DNA of 64,000 nucleotides from Clonostachys chloroleuca. Taxonomy: Eukaryota > Ascomycota > Sordariomycetes > Hypocreales > Bionectriaceae. Positions within the stretch are counted from its first letter, which is position 1. Each line of letters starts with the position of its first letter. The notes below the pieces were generated by a model that searched no databases, had not been told where the DNA came from, and was given only the letters and a program-made list of their open reading frames with translations. Of the stretch, positions 24,980 to 36,136 are shown in pieces. The position numbers and the translations under genes were made by a program. Location of the stretch: the NCBI GenBank assembly GCA_037952775.1, contig JBANAY010000003.1:17236001-17300000 (forward strand), given 5' to 3'.

Positions 24980-27285
24980 ATGTCGGCTCCTACTCTGGGA
25001 CCTCATCACGACGGTGATGTTGGCATCCCGGATGATGAGATGGCACTTCCTGTAGGCTTGAACGAACTCGTCGATCTCGTGCAAAACCGCGAGGGCCTGG
25101 ACCAGGACGAGTCGCAGCTCCTAGCCCACGTAGCACTTCAGCAGCTTCGCAGCCAACACCGGCAACAGGAAGGTCCAGTCACCGCTAATGAGGTGATCGA
25201 GGCCATCAAAGTGTACGCCATCCGAGAGCTTATGGAAGACCATCGGAAGAATCTCAGGAGGCAAGGCCGGGAGGAGGTTTACCAGTGGGGTCAACACTTT
25301 CTCAGGGGGGAGAATGGGCAAGGGCCAGCTCCGGCAAAGGATAGTGATCACAGTACAACTTCAGAAGAGGATAGTGAGGAAGATACGGCTTCAGAAGACG
25401 ATGATACAGCTTTACAAGAGGACGATACAGCTCTACAGGAGGACGATACAACTACAGATAAGGAGAGCGATCAAGACACGGCTTCAGAAGAGGCGGACGA
25501 TGCCAGTTCGGCATCTGGATCTGTGGAGGCTACAGACGATGGTGATTCGAGCGAGTGGGGGAAGGCGAATTACATGTTTCAACTGAAACGGAAATCATCG
25601 ATGGTCTTGCACGCTTGAAGTTCACCTTCACAGATGAAGCTTTGCAAAGATTTTTTGGAGGGAGAGATCCGTATCTGAAACCTTCAGACGAACGCGTTGT
25701 CGAAACACCGGACCCCGAACAACGAGATATTCTTACTGCGCTCTGCAGCCATCCAGTCCTTGCTGTTGAGCTTGGCAAGCATCTCGCCCCTCGAGATATG
25801 ATAAGCCTATTCCTTTCTTGTCGGACATTTCATACTTTCATACATAACTATATGCTGTCGAGCATCCGCACATGGACCGCATACCGATTCCCGAAAGCTG
25901 GCGCGACGTTTCCGTACAGGCTGTACAAGCCTCTTCTGATGTCGGATCCGCGGGGCCGCGCGTGGGATGGCGAGGAACAGGAGGAGCCAGAGCCAAAGAA
26001 AATCCGCTCCATCCCCGGTCTGAAGTACTATCACCTTCTGTGGACTCGAGATCGTTGCTCTAGGGACATTGTTGCCATCATGGCCCGCAACGGGCACCGC
26101 CTGCCTAAGACGATGTATACGACTCTTCTCAGGATGTGGCTACTCATGGACCTGTCTACCAACACTCAACGACGAGCCTTAATGCACAATAAGGAAATCT
26201 GGACAGATATTGACCTCTACAATGCGCAACTCTTCTTTGTCAAGCTAGGAATGCATTTCAACGATCCCGTCTACGGCCCCAACACTTTGGAGTTGCTCCA
26301 TCTGATGATGGGCCAGCGCGGCCTGTACCCCCTGTGGCAACTACTCATGCGCAAGAGATTTACCACTCTTCCCGAGATCTTGCAGCTCAAGGTTCAGTAT
26401 GATATGCAGATGCCACCGGACCACTGGGGTCACGACTACTATGGCCGAGAGATACACGACGTCCCGTTTCACGAGGTTGGCACAGGACACTACGAGGGAT
26501 GGGGCAAAGGGAGCACTCACCTCCAGCGTCTTGACGAGCTCGTCCCCCTTGAGGCTGTTTTACGCGGCCTTGAACTTGACAAGCACCTTCCCCATATGAT
26601 CCTCTGGGGTTATTTCGACTGGAAGACGGGCGAGAACCTGGTCCCTACGGAGGAGGAAATGTACATTCCTAATGAGGAGAAAGCTCTCGAGCACATGGAT
26701 ACGACTCACCATTGGAAGAAGCGGCATGTCATGAAGAAACGATGGGCGAAGCTCACCGAGGAGGAGCGGCAAACCCTCATCGAAGACGACGCGGACGAAA
26801 ACCTGCGCGCTCAGGCCTGGATGGACGAAGATGCCGACTCCGACTCCGACGAGGGTGCGCCGTATAATCCAAATGATGAAATTGCCCGCGGTTACGTGAT
26901 GCCGCCGTGCCCAGCAAACCACGAGTCGACAGTCCCTCCAGTCAGTGATAAGGAGGGATGGCAAAGCTTTATCGGCACTGCTCTTATTGGAATGGCGCCT
27001 GAACTCGATGAGGACGAGGTTCTGTGTGCTCAGGCCTGGCAGGAATATGGGGATGATCAATTTGAGGATGACTTTGACTGGGAGGAGTGGCTCGGAGAAA
27101 GAGAGAATCAGAGAGCCATGGCCCTCGCTGTAGAAGGGGCAAACGCAGCTGCGGAAGACGATGATGTTGATAACGAGGAAGACGAAAATACAGCTACGGA
27201 CGACGACGACGATGATAACGAAGGCGATGATATCGACGACGATAGCGAGGATGAGGATGAGGATGCTGCCATGGAGGACCTCTAA
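24980..27285 (+). CDS. Acidic F-box-like protein (frameshifted)
   Basis: A conserved-looking fungal protein of predicted 768 aa, function not recognised. The start is the ATG at 24980 in CACCATG. Residues 1-130 are helical and hydrophilic, followed by an acidic Ser/Asp/Glu stretch with a 21-bp repeat (DDTALQE twice). The frame breaks at about residue 192: adding one G to the G5 run at 25557-25561 joins SSEWG to EGELHVSTETEIIDG and makes 2307 nt. An F-box-like helix pair lies at about residues 250-285 (LGKHLAPRDMISLFLSCRTF), so it may recruit a substrate to an SCF ubiquitin ligase. The middle domain (KYYHLLWTRDRCSRDIVAIM onwards) is rich in Trp, Leu and Met. The C-terminal third is very acidic, ending in runs of Asp/Glu. 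Introns are not apparent. Confidence 0.7.
25408..25456 (+). repeat. 21-bp coding tandem repeat (DDTALQE)
   Basis: Two and a third near-identical 21-bp units encode DDTALQE, DDTALQE and DDTT in the acidic stretch of the F-box-like protein. Such units change copy number easily. Confidence 0.75.
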
Positions 27286-28751
27286 ACGAAAGGTCAGACT
27301 TGTACGTAAGAGAAGTGTAACAAAATCAAGGATGGCCATCGTGATCTGAACAGCAGCTGGCACGTTGTATTCTGACCAGTGTGTAAAAAAAGAAGAGATC
27401 AATTTTCCTCATCACAAACAACATGCGGTGGACTTCTCTGACAGATAAGATCTCTATATAGTATGAGGGGAAGCATAGATAGAATGCCTCCGCCCTCTCC
27501 ATCCGCTCCGTTTGAAGCACGCACGCATTATCTGTGGCATAACCCTTTTATGAAAGAAAAGTTCACAGAAGATTATCGACAAAAAGCGCGAAGTTCCGGC
27601 TCCACGGGCCCTCCCCCTTATCCTTTCTTCTTCGCTTTGACACCAAAGCCCTAGAAGGCATGTTTTCCCCTGCTAGTCTCTCCCCGAAAAAGAACCCATG
27701 ATTGTTTTATGTGTGGTGAGGTATCGGCATTCAATGAAAAAAAAAACACCCCCAGCACCGTCCAGCAGGCGTGGATACCAGCCGGCCAGGTTTCCAGATT
27801 CCAAAGAGCTCCCCGACTCCCTCGCCAAATTTCCCTCCATGTAGAGCACTCCGCCGCTTACCCAGATGTCCGCGCGTCCAAATGAAGCATACAAAATAGA
27901 GAGAAAAGGAAAATGAAAACACAAAAAGTGATATAGAGGTCTGAAGAGCTGGGTTATCGAGAAACACACACAAAGGTGAATTGCGATTTCCCAATGATGA
28001 GAATGAGAGGAATAGAGGCAGTGGAAGAAAAGAAAAGAAAAATGACTCGAGATAGAAAGCACGATGAGAGAAAATGACATGAAGAGCGGTGGAAAGCCGA
28101 GCGAAAAATAAAGAACACAACCCGGGCGGACTGAAAAATAGTTGTTTGATGTTTTCAAGTCAGAGAACGCGGCCGAGAAAATACCCTCCCCCTTTTTTCA
28201 CTCCTGTCGCTATGCACCCGCACGTCCGGAACAATGATTCCAGCAATATATATCATGTCCCAAATGAATCAACCAAAGCCGGACCCCCCTCCCAGTCATC
28301 CCCAGCGGAATGGAAAAAAAAAATAAGAACAGGCCTTGTCGGCGGGAGAGACAATTTCTCGCAGCTGGTACTGTGCCGATAAAACATGTCGTCGGCCCAG
28401 AACAGCCGTAAAAATAGTAGTGTCACTTTTCGTTTTCCAGCCATCCCACCGTTTTTTATTTCACCCATGCTCGCCAGCAAAACAAGAATAATCCATCACT
28501 CCGATCCAACCTTCCAATACCAAACACACTGTAAAGCCCACACCTTGCCTTCTTGTAGAAACCAAGCAAGGTTCCAGTCCATCCGGAAAGGTATCTGGCA
28601 AAGGTCAAAATGCAATCTATGTTCATTACCCCAAAGCCTTTCCGTGGACAGCAGGAAAATCAGAAGCGACCGATCAAATGCCGAAATGAGGCCTGATAAT
28701 ACCGTGGGAGTGACCCCCTCGGACTCAGGTGGGACAACCAGCGTTGTCAGC
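27286..28751. other. Convergent intergenic region
   Basis: About 1.5 kb lie between the convergent F-box-like gene and NRP1. It should hold two 3' untranslated regions. Poly-A and poly-T tracts and AT-rich sequence are common, and the ORFs found are low-complexity and not convincing. Long fungal RNA-binding-protein 3' UTRs are one explanation for its size. Confidence 0.4.
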
Positions 28752-30973
28752 CTAAGCAGGCGACTTGCTGGGAGGAGCCGAGCCGCCGTTCTGGCGACCG
28801 TCGCTGCCGCTCACTGACAGCCCACCAATTCCACTAGAAAGGAAGGCGAACGGGTCGCTCTCGCCTCCGCCGTTGTTGCTGCTGTTGTAGAAGTTGTTCG
28901 AAGGTCCTGCAGAGGCAGGTCCATTGGTCGCAGACTGGAAGGCAGCCTCGGCAGCCCGACTGTCAAAAGGTCCAGCCGACTGGGCACCAGGAGCAGGACC
29001 AAATCCTTGAGTGTTCAAGGAGCTGGGGTATGCACCAGCACCGCCAGCGAGACCAGAGGGCAAGAAGTGGCTTGGTGGACCGCCGAAGTGCTGGTTGTAT
29101 CCGCCAGCGCCAGAGCCGAACGAGTTACCAGAAGCAAAAGGTCCAGGTCCAGGGCCGGGTCCGGGAGTTCCGGCCATTGAGCTTTGGCTCACGCTGTATT
29201 GAGATGAGTTGTCCATGCCGGAGGGATAACCAGAGTCGGCGACAACAGCAGCACCAGCACGGCTAGCACCACATCGAAGACAGCACACATTCTTGGCGAA
29301 GTTGTGATAACCACAAACCTCGTTTCCGCACTTCCAGTCTCCGGCACGGAATGGAACGACACCGCTGCCACCCATGCGGCCACCGTGGCCCATATGTCCG
29401 TGGTGTCCACCGTGATGAGGGGGGGCACCATAGCTGGAGGACCATAGCCATAGTTATAGGAGCCAGGCCCTCCCATATCGGCACCACCTTGAGGTCCAGA
29501 CCCGGCGGCAGGGAAAGAGCATCGGAAGCAAGCCGTTCTGCGCTGGAAATTCGAGAAACCGCAGGAGGGGCAAGTCCAGTCACCCGGGCGAGGTCGGTTT
29601 TTACTGGGAGGGAATGGGGTGAGAATATCCTGGGCACGATCCAAGACCCGACTTGACGATGGAGAAACTTCAATCGCTTTCTCATTGAGGGCACGTCCAT
29701 TCATACACAAGCTCTCGGCGGCCTAGACAGCAGACGGTTAGTTCCATTGGTTGCACACAGGTTACAGCAGCAGATGGAAAGACAGCTGAGTTTCAAGCTG
29801 AGTGCGGAAGGTAAACTTACTTCCTCATGAGAGGAGAACACGGCGAAGCCGGTACCGGTAGGCTTGTGCTGTTCGGGAGTGCGGAGAGTCCAGAAAGCAA
29901 TCGGGCGGCCACCGAACTGAGTGAACCAACTTTCCAACTCGGATTGGGTGGTATCATGAGGAAGACCGGACATGTGAAGAACCTTGCTTCGCTCAGACAA
30001 GAATGCACGAACATCAGCACGGGCATCCATGGGCCTGGACAAAACATCAGGATGCTCCTGTCGCGGCTGCGACTTTCGGATCAAGCCACGGAGAACCCTA
30101 GCGAGTGTGATGGCCTCTTCCATGGCACGTCGAGGGGACGCCGGGGCCAACGCCTGCAAATGGAAAGGCAGGTTGTGTTTGATAGGCGCGCTCGACTGCA
30201 CGGGCTCTACCTCCAGAGCTGCACAGATATTTGACAGCATGGAGGGGCCAAACGGCAGTGATTCGGGGTGGTGCTGTTGCCATCGCTGGTACTCGGTTCG
30301 CAGATCGAAGGTACGGGAGTGCTGCAGGTATGGAGGGAGGACAACCGCCTTGTCACGAGCTTCACGGGGAAGCTGAACACGAAGGTCCCAGGCATCGAGG
30401 GTGACAAAGACGAAATCGAGGTTCTTGGACGTCAAGTGTTCAATGGCAAAAGTGTCGAATCGAGAGATAGCATCTCTAAAGGTACCCGCGTTTCGGACAT
30501 GTTCCCAAGTGAGAGTTGTCAGGCTCGCTGCGGAAGACGCTTTGTCAGTAAATTGAAGATGGAAGGGTCCGGAATTCGCACTTGAGTTTGGCGAGGAGGC
30601 AAGGCAAGCCGAGGGCACGAAATTGGAGACGGCACACGTCAGGAGCTAGCAGGACTTGGCAACTTACTGCATAATGGGGTGATAGGGGTGTTGACAGGCT
30701 TCACAAGCACACTCTCATGGGCAAGCTATATATGCAAAGATCGGAGTCAGCTTGAGGCAACGAGAGAAGATAGGTAACGGCATCGGCAGCGCCATGAGGA
30801 AGTGAGAGGATACTGACCTCCTCGAGAGTGTTGGCATCAATTAAAATCCATCCAAGTTCGATGACCTCTGCGGAATCCTTGGTCACATAGACGCCGTGTT
30901 CGTCACAGGTGGTCGCAACATGGATGACGACGTAGCGGTCGACAGTGAACGCAGGAAGCGGCTGCGAAGACAT
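28752..30973 (-). CDS. NRP1: RNA-binding protein Nrp1-like (RRM, RanBP2 zinc fingers; frameshifted)
   Basis: Predicted 630-aa protein related to yeast Nrp1, a putative stress-granule RNA-binding protein. Exons are complement(30818..30973), (30668..30725), (29821..30527) and (28752..29722). The N-terminal 150 residues have the layout of an ERI-1-type DEDD exonuclease, but the first catalytic Asp-x-Glu is replaced (YVVIHVATTCDE), so it is probably inactive. An RRM follows (KVLHMSGLPHDTTQSELESW... GFAVFSSHEEAAESL). Two RanBP2-type zinc fingers come next (GDWTCPSCGFSNFQRRTACF and GDWKCGNEVCGYHNFAKNVC), then a Gly/Pro/Ser-rich tail. The frame breaks between the fingers at about residue 406. One extra C in the C7 run (G7 on the plus strand, 29419-29425) restores PPPHHGGHHGHMGHGG and gives 1893 nt, an exact codon multiple. 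Confidence 0.88.
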
Positions 30974-33226
30974 GATGCTAGTCGGTTGCGTGATGCGGAC
31001 GGCAACTCTCGACAGCGACTGGAGGGACCGTTAGAGCGGTCGGTGTAGACAACCAGACAGCCCGCTTGGTGGGAAATCAGTCAATCTGCCAACGAATGCA
31101 AGAAGAGCTGCAGCCTGTGACCCAGCCGGCTCGTGGGAGGAACAGGAGGCAGGGCGGGAGATGCTGAGTGGTGGATGGGGAGGTGGTTGTGAGGATGTCC
31201 TGATCAGGATGGTTTGAGGTTTCAAAAAGAAGGCCACCAAGCGTCGAAAGCTTCAGGAGGTGCCCGCCACAGGGAAGCAAACCGTTGGTGGAGGATGTGG
31301 GGGTGTACCAGTACGGCTTCTCACAGGCGACCGATCAACGAGTCAACCGCTGTGGCTGTTCCCAGCGCATGGCGATGATAGCGGTGGTGCGGCGGTGCGG
31401 CGGTGCAGCGGTACAGCGGTACAGCGGTAATACAGCGGTACCTAGGGAGGGCGCCAATACCGGTGCTCCTGTACGGGCTATCCAAGTATATGGGCCTCAA
31501 CACCGGGCCCGTCTGCACGTTTCCAGGAGCAGCTGTGGCCCTTTTCCTAATTGCAAAAAGGCGACTGTGTGGTATGCGTATTGGGGCAAAAGACCAAATT
31601 GAGCAGCGGGTAAAAAGGAAGAGTGATTCTGCAATACCAAACATCAGATTGGAGGTTGAGTGTCAGGGTCAGCAGCAGCTCTCGGCTGGATAGATACCCA
31701 ACACTCAGGTAGATGCCTTAGCGGTGCTAGGTACCTCACTTGAGCTGGTTTAATATTAGCACAGTAGATGGGATTTAAAACCGCGTAAAAAAGGTGACCA
31801 CTGGGCCAACTGGTAAGCATGCCGTGGGCCGCTACCAGACCCATCCCATCCACCTGTAAAGAACCAGGGGTACACCCGCGCCAGGACTTCTCCAGAAAGC
31901 TGGTACTGTACCTCTCCTGGATGGATGGATGGATAATGTGATATTTCCAGGTACATCGTATTGTGGTTGCGGGCACTTCGGTGGCACGAAATCCTATCCC
32001 CCTCATTAATAATACCAGTCCCAATCACATCGCTATGTAAGCTAGTAGGCACATGCCAGGCAAGGAGGTATTTCAGTTAGGATGCCTTTTGCCTATGTAT
32101 GTGCGCGGCGTCCAGGAATGTACCGCGCTGGCAGCCCTCATTGCTCAGTACCTACCAATGGGACGCATTATTTGAGAATAATCCAGTGTTGAGCCTCGGG
32201 TCCATATTTTCGGGTTTATTCGTGTCACGGGCCCCTAGGATTTATTCTATACCAGAAGCTACCTAGGCAGGCCAGCAATTAGTAGTTAAGTGCTTGGAAA
32301 CCGGGTGCCTCTTAAGCCAATGATTTCTGCCGTGTTAGTTCTCCTCCAATTGAGACAGTCGTGCCTGGGCTCAACAAGACCTCTTCTCGTGGGCTAAGGG
32401 AAGCCATCTTTCCGCGCCAAAACAACATAACTACCAAGAGTGCTCAGTTGTTGCTGAGGCGTCAGCTGCATAACTCTGGCACCCTTGTTGTACGTGGTAG
32501 GCTGTGTTACCTTGGCGGCTCATTAATTTATGAGCCTCAGTAAGCCCAGCCAGCCGTACTACCCAGCGTGCTGCCGAAATTATATGTGGCGACAACAGAG
32601 CGTTCATTCGGTGCCGCTAGGAAGCATGAAAGACATAAGTCAGGAGAAAAAAATGAGCTGCGAAATAAGAGAGTCCGAAATTTCCGTTTCCTAGCGCTGG
32701 CTGTCTACCTTGCCACCCAAAACCTTGATGCTGCTATAGCAGTCAGCGGTGTCGCTCGAATGGCCAGCTCTAGTTCAACTCCACGGCGACAAGGAAACAC
32801 GGATAACGGCAGTGATTGGGGAAGAATCGGAAAGCGATAGTTCCCAGGTGTGGGACGTTGCTCTAGAAGAGTTCTGGATCCTGCCAGGGCCATCGGCTTA
32901 GTTTAACGGCATTCACATGATTTGCATTATAGCATGTCGCCGGCCAACGCTGGCATCTTGCCTCCTGGTACGTCATGCGATGGTATACGTCATTACACGC
33001 GCCGCCACGGCCGTGAATCACAGAATTGGCTTTTAAGGCTCTCTCAGTGGTACGAGTGCGTTCCAGTGTTATTCTTATTCCATATCACCAACCAACCGTC
33101 ATTTTTCAACTCATCTTTTAAAAATACGTGCTTCTTACTAGTACACCCACTTTGTGTCCCTCACTACGCTGAGAACTGAGACTCACCTACCCTACAACCT
33201 ATCCATCCACTTTCGAGAAATTCATC
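30974..33226. promoter_or_regulatory. Divergent intergenic region, NRP1/PMP3
   Basis: This 2.25-kb gap contains the NRP1 promoter on the left and the CT-rich PMP3 promoter and leader on the right (about 33060-33226). Between them lie a GC-rich minisatellite (31381-31442), a (GATG)n patch near 31916 and AT-rich sequence at 31700-32700 with CCTAGGTA-like words. No intact gene is supported. The middle may be decayed repetitive DNA. Confidence 0.4.
31381..31442. repeat. GCGGTRCR minisatellite
   Basis: About seven degenerate 8-10 bp units built on GCGGTGCG and GCGGTACA run in tandem, one unit interrupted by an extra TA. It lies in the NRP1 upstream region. Confidence 0.75.
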
Positions 33227-33635
33227 ATGGGTGCTGCCGCGGCCGTCTGCCTAGTTCTCCTCACTATCCTCTGTGAGTTGGCACATGTTTTATGAAAGGG
33301 TAATTCGCACCACTGACGAGATGGCTTAGTCCCGCCCCTCGGGGTTTTCCTCGTCGCTGGTTGCGGTGCAGGTGAGTTGGTCTTACGCGGTATTCCGCGT
33401 TTATGTTGTTGAATTGCTAACCAGACACCCAGATCTTCTCATCAACATCTGCCTCACCCTCCTTGGATACATCCCTGGGCACATTCACGCATTTTACCTT
33501 CTGTTCGTCTACTACGACCGGCGGGAACAGATGCACCATGGAAACACTGCGATGCGCAGAGCACCTGGTGTGTATTCTGAACGAGTCCAGACAGGTGGCG
33601 TAGGGTACGGTACCATGGCTCAGCCAATTCGCTGA
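33227..33635 (+). CDS. PMP3: Pmp3/UPF0057 plasma-membrane proteolipid
   Basis: Predicted 96-aa member of the Pmp3/RCI2 family, small hydrophobic plasma-membrane proteins linked to ion homeostasis and stress tolerance. Three exons: 33227..33272, 33330..33371 and 33433..33635. The exon sum of 291 nt is an exact codon multiple and all introns are GT-AG. Two transmembrane segments are visible: MGAAAAVCLVLLTILFPPLG with the family PPLGVF motif, then DLLINICLTLLGYIPGHIHA with the signature INICLTxLGYxPGxIHAFY. The hydrophilic tail (YDRREQMHHGNTAMRRAPGV onwards, about 35 residues) is longer than in yeast Pmp3, as in several filamentous fungi. The start ATG follows a CT-rich leader. Confidence 0.95.
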
Positions 33636-36136
33636 ACACACCTACCCGTGGAATGAGATGAGCACCGGTATTCTGGCGAGATCTAGGATTCCGGAAGGCA
33701 TCCTTTCCGGGTGACCCAGTAGGGTCTCAAACGGCGGTAGCGAGTCCTCGCCAACCATAGTTTTCTCCTTCCTCTCCGAAGTCCTTGTAATGTTAGGCTA
33801 GCCATATCTTATTTATAGTTAATGAAGTTTTTTTTTTAGCCAATCTATGGCATCCATTGAGATACTAGTCGGTTGTGGTAAAGAAAGCATGTGGCCTGAT
33901 CAATTGCTCTTAATGTGTCTCTGTAGGATGGTGGGCGATTGACCCTCGTCCATTACAAACCGCCTCGCCAAGGACGCTAAATTTGGGGAGAAGGAGGAGA
34001 AACAAGGGATTTGACTAGTTTGGATACATTAACCGGGATTCCCAGGATCTTAGTCACTCTATACAAGTCTCACCTTGAGGTTGCTATCTGCAGGAGGGGT
34101 CAGACCGGCGTACACCTCATCGGCGAGTGTCAGCGTGCCGATCGCAAAGGGGACCACACAACACAATGCGTCAACACCCTTGCCGCAATCGAGACCCGGA
34201 AGACAACGTGGCATAGCACACCGTGTACGTGGCGTACCTACGCCCACAAGGGTGTGTATATGAGTCAAACCGGGGGGAAGGGGGGAGAGGCGCTCACATA
34301 CATAGTGCTTGCGGGAAGATGTGGTGGAAGGTTGAAAAGGACCCCTCGAGAACTTCCGGGTATCTGTTCAAAGGATCCAAGGTTGTACTACACGCAAACC
34401 GAATTTACTAGGCTTGCTTCCGCGGCCCCGCACTGCATACCACCATTGCCTTCTAAGCCTTGAAACATCCATGAATGGTCGATAGCAATATTTCCCCTCG
34501 ATCTAGCGGGGAGGAAACATATCCATCTGTCCCGAACAGCTGAATACCAAGAGGGGGCCAGCAAGGCCAGGCGAGACATGGGCATCTGTTGCTCTGGCAT
34601 TTGTAGTGGGTTCTCGTCCGAGCCGCATGAATTTCACCACGCAGAAGATTGAGCACTTGCCGTTCTGGAAGGGGCCTGCGTCACGAAAAGCAGAGAGTGA
34701 AACGGATGAAAGTGCAATTCGCTGCCGCCAAGTAGGTACTCGGTGAATAGGACGCTGATCAGGGAAGCTGTATTATCTGGAGGCAATAGTGAGAGGCAAT
34801 TATTACTGGGATTGACCGATTGCGTCCACGTACAATACATGGCTTGCATACAGCTAAATACACGCCAAGCCATAATGAATAGCATGACTTTGACCTGCTA
34901 CTTCAAGAGCCAAATTCTTAGTACAGCTGGACCGGACGACAGGTCGTATTCGGTGGTTGACACCAAACCCCACCTCCCATGTAGATATGTACAGTAACGA
35001 TAACACACCAGACAGCAAGCGAGCACAGCATCCAGCACGGCCGAAGCAATCCTCGGAATAGGGAGCGGCGGCAGGTCGAACAAGGGACTTTTGAGCTGGT
35101 CTCTCCCGACAGCTGCGCTCGCTATTGATGGAGACGCCCTCATCAGCGCCGGCTTCCTGCTTGCTTCCTGCTTGCTTCCTGCCTCCTGCTTACCTCTCGC
35201 CTTGACGCCCTGGCGAAGCTTAGCTCGTCTCGCCCTGCTTGTTCAGACTAGCCACAGGCACAAGATCAGCCATACTGGATGTGGTTGATGGCAGAGACAG
35301 GGAAACGACCCTGGACCGCCTCGCCATCAAACCGCGTCCAGCCATTCAAAGCAGCCAATTGGAGACAGAGCGGGGCATCTCCGCCCCTCCCAGAAACCAC
35401 CATTTCCACTGGCCCTGTCCGGCTCTTGTTGCTGTTTGCGAGTCATCGGCAGCCACGACACTTTGCATCAAACACCTCCGCTCCCCCTCCCAATATTGGC
35501 CGTCTCCCGTTCGTCGAAAGTCGTGCCAATCCTCGCCCGTCGTCCCTTGTCCTCCCATTCCGCGCCTCCTCGTTGGCCAGTTTCTGGGCCAATGTTGAAT
35601 TAGCACCTCTGTTTGCTGTGCCGCCAACCAAAGCTCCCCCGCCCCACCCTCAACTGCACCCCAGAACCCCGTCGTGGTCTGTCTAAGACTTCCCCAAATC
35701 CTCGACAAAAGTGTCGTCGTATCTAATACACACTACTCCATACTTGCAACTCCGTCGATTTGCCATACCCCGGCAAACAGTTCGCACGGCGGTCTCTGCA
35801 GATTTGGCTCCTGCCTGTTGTTACATTGTCGGCTCTTTGTTTCCGCCCCGGTCTGTTGCTGGAGGCTTTTGCTTGTTTCCGGTTTCAGCAGAAGCTTCGA
35901 GGCACTGCTGCTGGCGGCAGGAGTTCTTCTACATTCTGTCTTTCCACAATACGGCCATCTCAATACTGACGCGGACACTGGCCAGCGATGCCCCTGCAGG
36001 ACAGCACAACACCGACACACCGACGCCACTCTTGATGACCCGCCGGTTTCCCCTCCTCTAGTCAAAGACATCTCGACCCTAGCACTGGACCCTGCCACGT
36101 AAAAGTGTATAAACAGCCTCGGTGGTACTCATCGCC
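33636..36136. other. Intergenic region with long CT-rich leader
   Basis: This 2.5-kb gap holds the PMP3 3' region and, from about 35090, a pyrimidine-rich stretch with short ORFs leading to the ATG at 36137. That half looks like a promoter and long 5' leader. The longest ORF (34011-34463) begins with TTG and has no recognisable features. A short 11-bp repeat lies at 35153-35181. Confidence 0.4.
35153..35181. repeat. 11-bp tandem repeat CTTGCTTCCTG
   Basis: About 2.6 copies of CTTGCTTCCTG occur in the CT-rich upstream region of the serine-rich gene. Confidence 0.7.

Noticed and set aside
32568..32840. ORF with a faint resemblance to the C-terminal region of hAT transposases (ATTERSFGAARK)
   Set aside because: The similarity covers about a dozen residues, and no terminal inverted repeats or other transposase motifs were found.
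34011..34463. 150-codon ORF in the PMP3 downstream gap
   Set aside because: It begins with TTG, has no domain-like pattern and overlaps other equally open frames.
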